A stretch of DNA of 64,000 nucleotides from contig NC_006177.1 in NCBI RefSeq assembly GCF_000009905.1, forward strand, positions 3,482,595-3,546,594, written 5' to 3'. This DNA comes from Symbiobacterium thermophilum IAM 14863. GTDB lineage: Bacteria > Bacillota > Sulfobacillia > Symbiobacteriales > Symbiobacteriaceae. The notes beneath the pieces were generated by a model that worked only from the letters and a program-made list of their open reading frames with translations, was not told the DNA's origin and did not search any database. Made by a program: the position numbers and the translations under genes. Positions 59,048 to 64,000 of this stretch are shown here, piece after piece. Every line of letters starts with the position of its first letter. The stretch's first letter is position 1.

Positions 59048-60346
59048 TCAAAAGATGGCGGAGCGGTAGATCGCCTGCGTCCGTTCGCTGCCCACCCCCA
59101 GGATGGAGACGCGGACGCCGGTGACGTCCTCGATCAGCCGGACGTACCGCCGGGCGCCTTCCGGCAGCTCGTCGTACTGCCTGGCGGTGCTCATCTCCGC
59201 CGACCACTCCCAGTTGGGCAGTTCCTCGTACACGGGTTCGACCTGGCTGAGCGCCTTCAGGCCGACGGGGAACTCCCGGGTCACCGTGCCGTCGGGCATC
59301 CGGTAGCCGACGCAGACCTTCAGCGTGGGCAGGCCCGTCTTGGCCAGCGTGTCCAGGTGCGGCACGGCCAGGTCAGTGATGCCGCTGACCCGGCAGGCGT
59401 AGCGCACCATCACCAGGTCGAGCCAGCCGATGCGGCGCGGTCGGCCGGTGGTCGTGCCGTACTCGTGGCCCTCCTCGCGGATGCGGTGCGCCTCCTCGCC
59501 GTGCAGTTCGGTCGGGAAGGGCCCCTCGCCGACGCGGGAGGTGTACGCCTTGACCACGCCGACCACCCGGGAGACCTTCGTCGGCCCGACGCCGGCGCCG
59601 ATGATGGCTCCGGCGGCGATCGGGTGCGACGCAGTCACGTACGGGTACGTGCCGAAGTCGATGTCCAGCAGGTGGCCCTGCGCGCCCTCGAACAGCACGT
59701 TCTTGCCTGCGTCGATCGCATCGTTGACCAGCTCCACCGTGTTCGCGACGTACGGCCGCAGCCGCTCCGCGTACTCCAGGTACGGCTCCGCGATCTCCTC
59801 CACGGTGAAGCCCGGCAGGCCGTACACCTTCTCCAGGATGCGGTTCTTCTCCTCGACCAGGGCCGTCAGCTTGGGCAGGAACTCGTCGCGGTCGAGCATG
59901 TCGACGAGGCGGATGCCGACCCGGGCGAACTTGTCCATATAGGCCGGCCCGATGCCGCGCCGTGTGGTGCCGATCTTCCGGTCGCCCTTCCTGTCCTCCT
60001 CCGCCTCGTCCAGCCGGATGTGGAAGGGGAAGACGATATGCGCGCCGCCGCTGATCCGCAGGCTGGAAAGATCGACGCCCTGGCTCGCCAGCCGGTCCAT
60101 CTCCTCCAGCAGCTTGGGCGGATCCAGCACCACGCCGTGGCCGATCACGCACAGCGTGCCGGGATACAGGATGCCCGAAGGCACCTGATGCAGCTTGTAC
60201 TGCCTACCGCCGGCCCACACAGTGTGTCCGGCGTTGGACCCGCCGGTCGAGCGAACGACCACCTGCGCCCTCTCCGCCAGCAGGTCGACGAACTTGCCCT
60301 TGCCCTCGTCGCCCCACTGCGCGCCCATCACCACTACGACTGGCAT
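59048..60346 (-). CDS. purA: Adenylosuccinate synthetase
   Basis: The 432-residue enzyme joins IMP and aspartate with GTP hydrolysis, the first step from IMP to AMP. It shows VVMGAQWGDEGKGK (N-terminal GTP loop), GGSNAGHTV, the motif GTTRRGIGPAY and near the C-terminus QYDELPEGARRYV. Length is normal. The ATG at 60346 has GGGAGGTG upstream. It lies in the rplI-lonC-dnaB-purA order common in clostridia and has its own promoter at 60423-60452. Confidence 0.96.
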   Translation of the reverse strand: MPVVVVMGAQWGDEGKGKFVDLLAERAQVVVRSTGGSNAGHTVWAGGRQYKLHQVPSGILYPGTLCVIGHGVVLDPPKLLEEMDRLASQGVDLSSLRISGGAHIVFPFHIRLDEAEEDRKGDRKIGTTRRGIGPAYMDKFARVGIRLVDMLDRDEFLPKLTALVEEKNRILEKVYGLPGFTVEEIAEPYLEYAERLRPYVANTVELVNDAIDAGKNVLFEGAQGHLLDIDFGTYPYVTASHPIAAGAIIGAGVGPTKVSRVVGVVKAYTSRVGEGPFPTELHGEEAHRIREEGHEYGTTTGRPRRIGWLDLVMVRYACRVSGITDLAVPHLDTLAKTGLPTLKVCVGYRMPDGTVTREFPVGLKALSQVEPVYEELPNWEWSAEMSTARQYDELPEGARRYVRLIEDVTGVRVSILGVGSERTQAIYRSAIF

Positions 60347-60373
60347 GTCGGCACCTCCCGTACGAAACGCGCC

Positions 60374-60394
60374 GGGCCCCCGTGGCGGGGGCCC
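60374..60394 (-). other. Hairpin in the purA 5' leader
   Basis: GGGCCCCC and GGGGGCCC form a stem with a 5-nt loop between the purA promoter and its ribosome binding site. It could be an attenuator-like element or a read-through dnaB terminator; the T content after it is low. Confidence 0.4.
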
Positions 60395-60422
60395 CGGTCC
60401 GCGCTGGCCGATTCCCTGGCAA

Positions 60423-60452
60423 AGTGTATCATCCGCCGACTCGCGGTGTCAA
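60423..60452 (-). promoter_or_regulatory. Promoter of purA
   Basis: On the minus strand a perfect TTGACA (60447-60452) and TACACT (60423-60428) are 18 nt apart, about 75 nt upstream of the purA start. Confidence 0.65.
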
Positions 60453-60467
60453 TGCAGCGGCCGAACG

Positions 60468-60486
60468 TTGTCCACAGTTGTGGATA
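60468..60486. promoter_or_regulatory. Pair of inverted DnaA-box-like sites
   Basis: TTGTCCACA (plus strand) and GTATCCACA (minus strand), each one mismatch from TTATCCACA, face each other 2 nt apart just upstream of the purA -35 box and downstream of dnaB. Confidence 0.4.
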
Positions 60487-60541
60487 CTAATGTTCGTAAC
60501 TCGCGACGTCAAAGATTCGCGCGTCGTCGCGGGAATCTTGG

Positions 60542-61882
60542 CTACTGCCGCCGCTGCTCGCGTCCGTACATCCGCTGGATCTCCTTGGCAAAGTACAGCT
60601 CCACCGTGCCGATGGGACCGTTGCGGTGCTTGGCCAGGATGACCTCCACGATGTCCTTCTTGTCGGTGTTCTGGTCATAGTAGTCTTCCCGGTAGAGGAA
60701 CGCGACCACGTCGGCGTCCTGCTCCAGCGCGCCGGATTCACGCAGGTCCGAGAGCATCGGCCGCTTGTCCTGCCGCTGCTCCACCGAGCGGGAGAGCTGC
60801 GACAGGGCGATGATCGGCACCTTCAGCTCGCGGGCGAGCGCCTTCAGCGACCGGGAGATCTCCGAAATCTCCTGCTGCCGGTTGGCCTGCTGCCCCGGCC
60901 GCTGGGGCAGCGACATCAGCTGCAGGTAGTCGACGATGATCAGATCGAGACCGTGCTCCTGCGCCAGCCGGCGCGCCTTCGCCCGCATCTCCTGCAGGGG
61001 GATGTTGGGCGTATCGTCGATGTAGATGTCGCTCTCGCCCAGCACCGAGAGCGCCGTGCCCAGCTTGTGCCAGTCCTGGTCCTGCAGTTGCCCGGTGCGC
61101 AGCTTGTGGCCATCCACCGTGGCCTCCGATGCCAGGAGGCGCAGGGCCAGCTGCTCCGCGGACATCTCCAGGGAGAAAAAGATCACCTTCGCTTTGGCCT
61201 GCACCGCGGCGTTGCGCGCGATGTTGAGGGTGAAGGCGGTCTTGCCCACCGACGGGCGTGCGGCGACGATGATCAGGTCCGAGGGCTGAAAGCCCGACGT
61301 CATCGCGTCCAGGTCCCGGTAGCCGGAAGGTACGCCGGTGGTCCGGCCCTTGGTGGAGTAGAGATGCTCCAGGTGGCCGTAGGCGGTGACCAGGGCGTCG
61401 CGGATGTGCAGGTACCCCCGGGCGGACCGGCGCTGGGTCACGGCGAAGATCGACTTCTCCGCCTCCTGCAGCGTCTGGTCCACATCCTCCGCGATGTAGC
61501 ACTCGTCCACGATGCGCCGCGCCGCCGTCTGCAGCCGGCGGAGAATCGCCTTCGACTCCACGATCTCCGCATACTGCAGGACGTTGGCGGTGGTGGGCAC
61601 CAGGTTGATCAGGCTCGTCAGGTAGGTGAGCCCGCCCACCTCCTCCAGCTGGCCGGTGCGGATGAGCTCGTCCTGCACCGTGATCGGATCCACCGGCTCC
61701 CCGCGGTTGTACAGCGCGAGCATGGCGGCGAACAGGTGCTGGTGCCGGTCGGCGTAAAAGTCCTCGGGCACCAGCTTGTGGGCGACGGCGACCACCGCCT
61801 CCCGGTCGATCAGCATTGCGCCCAGGACAGACTGCTCCGCCTCGAGGTTCTGGGGTGGAACCCGCTCACTGAAGGCGTTCAC
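60542..61882 (-). CDS. dnaB: Replicative DNA helicase DnaB/DnaC
   Basis: The 446-residue helicase starts with the N-terminal domain VPPQNLEAEQSVLGAML and has the RecA-like ATPase with ARPSVGKTAFTLNIA (Walker A, about 215) and LIIVDYLQLM (Walker B), then SRSLKALARELKVPIIALSQLSR-type sequence and an arginine finger region. It unwinds DNA at the replication fork. The GTG at 61882 lies 2 nt after the lonC stop. No intein is present; the chain is of normal length. Confidence 0.96.
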   Translation of the reverse strand: MNAFSERVPPQNLEAEQSVLGAMLIDREAVVAVAHKLVPEDFYADRHQHLFAAMLALYNRGEPVDPITVQDELIRTGQLEEVGGLTYLTSLINLVPTTANVLQYAEIVESKAILRRLQTAARRIVDECYIAEDVDQTLQEAEKSIFAVTQRRSARGYLHIRDALVTAYGHLEHLYSTKGRTTGVPSGYRDLDAMTSGFQPSDLIIVAARPSVGKTAFTLNIARNAAVQAKAKVIFFSLEMSAEQLALRLLASEATVDGHKLRTGQLQDQDWHKLGTALSVLGESDIYIDDTPNIPLQEMRAKARRLAQEHGLDLIIVDYLQLMSLPQRPGQQANRQQEISEISRSLKALARELKVPIIALSQLSRSVEQRQDKRPMLSDLRESGALEQDADVVAFLYREDYYDQNTDKKDIVEVILAKHRNGPIGTVELYFAKEIQRMYGREQRRQ

Positions 61883-61884
61883 GG

Positions 61885-63846
61885 CTAGCTCGCCCCCTCA
61901 CCGCCGGGCGCGGCCATAACCAGGCGCATCGCCTCCTCGATGGTGGAGGCGAAGCAGACCTCGATGCCCGGCACCTGCTGCGGTACGTCCTTGCGGTTCT
62001 CCTCGGGCAGCACCACCCGGGCCATGCCCGCCTGTTTGGCGCCGTAGATCTTCTCATAGATACCGCCCACGGCCCGGATGCCGCCGCGGATCGAGACCTC
62101 ACCGGTGATGGCGACGTCCTGCCGGATCGGGCGCCCCTGCATCGCCGAGATCATCGCCAGGTAGATGGCCGTGCCGGCGCTGGGGCCGTCGATCCGGCCG
62201 CCGCCGATGACGTTCACGTGCACATCCCAGTTGGACAGGTCCTCGCCGGTGACCCTGCGGACCACCGCAGCCGCGTTGAACAGCGAGTCCTTGGTCATGG
62301 AGCCCGCGGTGTCGTTGATGCGCAGCACGCCCTTGCCCGGCTCCCGCGCCGGGAAGGCGACCGCCTCGATCTCCAGCACCGAGCCGACAAAGCCCAGCAC
62401 GCCCAGCCCGAAGATGCGCCCCACCTCCGCCGTGGGCGACGCCTTGCGGGTGACGTAGGGCGACAGCCGGCTGGACTGGATGACCTCGTAGACCAGCTCC
62501 TGGGTGATGGTGATGGGCTCGTTCTCCTTCCCGGCCTCCGCCGCCCGGTACAGGGCGAGGCCGTAGGCGTCAGCCAGGATGCCCACCGCCTTGCGTCCCT
62601 CGATGGTGTAGTCGGCGATGATGGCCTCCACCCCGGCGGCGAGGTGCGCGCCGATCCTCTCCGCGGCCTGGCGGACGATGAGCGCAATGTCCTCGGGGGT
62701 GAGCGGCTCGAAGAAGACTTCTGCGCAGCGGGAACGCAGGGCCGGGTTGATGTCTTCGGGATCCCGGGTGGTCGCGCCGATCAGCACGAAGTCGGCCGGC
62801 GCCCCCTCCTCGAACAGCTTCTTGATGTACTTGGGCACGTTGGGGTCGTTCTCGTCGTAATAGCTGGATTCGAAGGTAACCCGCTTATCCTCCAGCACCT
62901 TCAGCAGCTTCGTCTGGAGCAGCGGATCCATCTCGCCGATCTCGTCGATGAAGAGCACCCCGCCGTGCGCGTCGGTCACCAGCCCGGTGCGCGGCTCGGG
63001 AACACCGCTCTCCGCCAGGTCACGCCGGGCGCCCTGGTAGATGGGATCGTGCACGGAGCCCAACAGCGGGTTCGTCACCTCCCGGGGGTCCCACCGCAGG
63101 GTCGTGCCGTCCACCTCCACGAAGGGCGCGTCCTCCGCAAACGGAGTGTGCGGCATCGTCTTGGCCTTCTCCAGCACCAGCCGGGCCACAGTCGTCTTGC
63201 CGACCCCGGGCGGGCCGTAGAGGATGACGTGCTGCGGGAACGGAGAGGCGACCTTGGCCAGCAGGGCCTGGATCGCCCGGTCCTGGCCCACGACCTCCTC
63301 CAGCGCGCGCGGGCGGAGCAGCTCCGCCGCGCTGCGGTGCAGCGACTTCTTCTCCAGCGACTCGAGCCACTCCAGCCGCTTCATCGTCGAGCTGGTCTCG
63401 GGCCCGGCCTCCTCCTTCAGCACCTGCTGCTTGATCTCCCGGTAGTAGTCATCCTGCCGCTCCTGCATGCGGGTCTGGATCTTCCGCTCGATCCGGTCCT
63501 CCACCGTGCGCCGGGCCGCCAGGTCAGCCACAGCGTCCTCCAGCTGGTCCAGGATCTCCGGCAGTTCCCGGGGGTCCGGGACGGTGTCGAGCGTCGGGTC
63601 CTCATAGACGAGGCGCTGCAGGGCCAGCACCTGCTCCTCCACCTTCTCGGACTTCATCAGCCCGAGGGCGTCCAGCTTGCCGGCCTTGACCACCAGACGC
63701 TCCGGCCCCCAGACGCCCATGAGCACGTTGAAGAGCGCGCCGACCTGCCGGGCCTGCCGCTCTTCGGCCGAGAGCCTCTGGTTCAGGGCTTCCGCGTCCT
63801 CCGGCTGGGCGCCGCGCATGAGCTTGTCCAGGAATTCCTTCATCAT
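61885..63846 (-). CDS. lonC: LonC-type ATP-dependent protease
   Basis: The product (about 653 residues) has an N-terminal helical region (about 1-190), an AAA+ domain with Walker A GPPGVGKTT and Walker B VLFIDEIGEM, and a C-terminal Lon protease domain with the catalytic Ser in RIDGPSAGTA and Lys in the GGIYEKIYGAKQAGM region. No transmembrane segment is visible, unlike sporulation LonB. Position between rplI and dnaB and the size match clostridial LonC. The ATG at 63846 or the GTG at 63864 may be the start: AAGGAGG overlaps the GTG and is 15 nt from the ATG. Confidence 0.88.
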   Translation of the reverse strand: MMKEFLDKLMRGAQPEDAEALNQRLSAEERQARQVGALFNVLMGVWGPERLVVKAGKLDALGLMKSEKVEEQVLALQRLVYEDPTLDTVPDPRELPEILDQLEDAVADLAARRTVEDRIERKIQTRMQERQDDYYREIKQQVLKEEAGPETSSTMKRLEWLESLEKKSLHRSAAELLRPRALEEVVGQDRAIQALLAKVASPFPQHVILYGPPGVGKTTVARLVLEKAKTMPHTPFAEDAPFVEVDGTTLRWDPREVTNPLLGSVHDPIYQGARRDLAESGVPEPRTGLVTDAHGGVLFIDEIGEMDPLLQTKLLKVLEDKRVTFESSYYDENDPNVPKYIKKLFEEGAPADFVLIGATTRDPEDINPALRSRCAEVFFEPLTPEDIALIVRQAAERIGAHLAAGVEAIIADYTIEGRKAVGILADAYGLALYRAAEAGKENEPITITQELVYEVIQSSRLSPYVTRKASPTAEVGRIFGLGVLGFVGSVLEIEAVAFPAREPGKGVLRINDTAGSMTKDSLFNAAAVVRRVTGEDLSNWDVHVNVIGGGRIDGPSAGTAIYLAMISAMQGRPIRQDVAITGEVSIRGGIRAVGGIYEKIYGAKQAGMARVVLPEENRKDVPQQVPGIEVCFASTIEEAMRLVMAAPGGEGAS

Positions 63847-63931
63847 AGCGGCCGAAGCCCACACCTCCTTCCACGCGAGGACCGCAATCAGCGAAGGCCC
63901 AGGCTGGCACAGCCGGCCGGGCCGATGGCTG

Positions 63932-64000
63932 TCACTCGGGCAAGACCTCCACGTTGACCTTGCCGGTGATGTTGTGGCCGAACCGCAGCGTCACCAGGTG
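63932..64000 (-). CDS. rplI: Ribosomal protein L9 (C-terminal fragment)
   Basis: Only the last 22 codons are in the window, reading LVTLRFGHNITGKVNVEVL before the stop. The pattern fits the C-terminal strand of L9, and rplI normally precedes lonC-dnaB in clostridia. The short length limits certainty. Confidence 0.65.
   Translation of the reverse strand, partial: HLVTLRFGHNITGKVNVEVLPE

Noticed and set aside
60374-60394. A purine riboswitch before purA
   Set aside because: Only a simple GC hairpin is present; no three-way junction or conserved purine-aptamer loops were seen.
1-64000. CRISPR arrays, rRNA genes, prophage or insertion sequences
   Set aside because: No regularly spaced repeats, rRNA sequence, integrase or transposase genes were found; the only mobile element is the group II intron.

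Overview
The window is about 64 kb of very GC-rich DNA whose gene content is that of a spore-forming member of the Firmicutes: walRK-yycHI, sleB-ypeB, bshB2-yojF, a UPF0302/IDEAL protein, ptsHI with a regulatory serine in HPr, and an rplI-lonC-dnaB-purA block. High GC plus this content points to Symbiobacterium (inference from composition and gene order; no database search was possible). Many genes start with GTG or TTG behind strong GGAGG-type ribosome binding sites.

Layout. 1-2346: 2-oxoacid:ferredoxin oxidoreductase (gamma-delta fusion plus start of alpha), minus strand. 2600-5888: ypeB, sleB and a LysM/PQQ-propeller protein. 5889-6226: intergenic region with DnaA-box-like sites. 6227-8934: Orn/Lys/Arg decarboxylase, then DUF421 and DUF4363-like proteins. 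8984-17404: five-gene efflux operon (short TolC-like protein, TetR regulator, secreted repeat protein, membrane-fusion protein, RND pump) with a clear TetR-type operator at its promoter. 17595-21215: heterodimeric ABC exporter. 21587-23552: ptsI and ptsH. 24388-26502: tungsten aldehyde:ferredoxin oxidoreductase with a MoaD-like protein. 26656-27685: bshB2-yojF. 27836-29494: bactofilin and actin-like protein. 30737-32768: two-component system. 32968-33657: cutC.

The most interesting region is 33765-43957. One minus-strand operon encodes a FocA-type channel, a selenocysteine formate dehydrogenase (in-frame TGA followed by a SECIS-like hairpin), two polyferredoxins and an [FeFe]-hydrogenase. This is the subunit set of hydrogen-dependent CO2 reductase / formate hydrogenlyase. 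Its promoter region holds a consensus sigma-54 -24/-12 element and upstream repeats, and next to it lie a sigma-54 activator and a soluble PAS histidine kinase. The channel has Asn where FocA normally has its central His. A short aldehyde oxidoreductase paralogue sits between the operon and its presumed regulators.

44654-63846 is largely chromosomal housekeeping: a PPP-family phosphatase, an SDR-like protein, rlmH, a murA with Asp in place of the active-site Cys, the wal operon headed by a metallopeptidase, the UPF0302 protein, an M23 endopeptidase, a lytic transglycosylase, a group IIC-type intron inserted just after the terminator of a tRNA-Gly/tRNA-Thr unit, then purA, dnaB, lonC and the last codons of rplI. 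In many Firmicutes wal, purA, dnaB and rplI lie near oriC, so this end of the window is probably origin-proximal.
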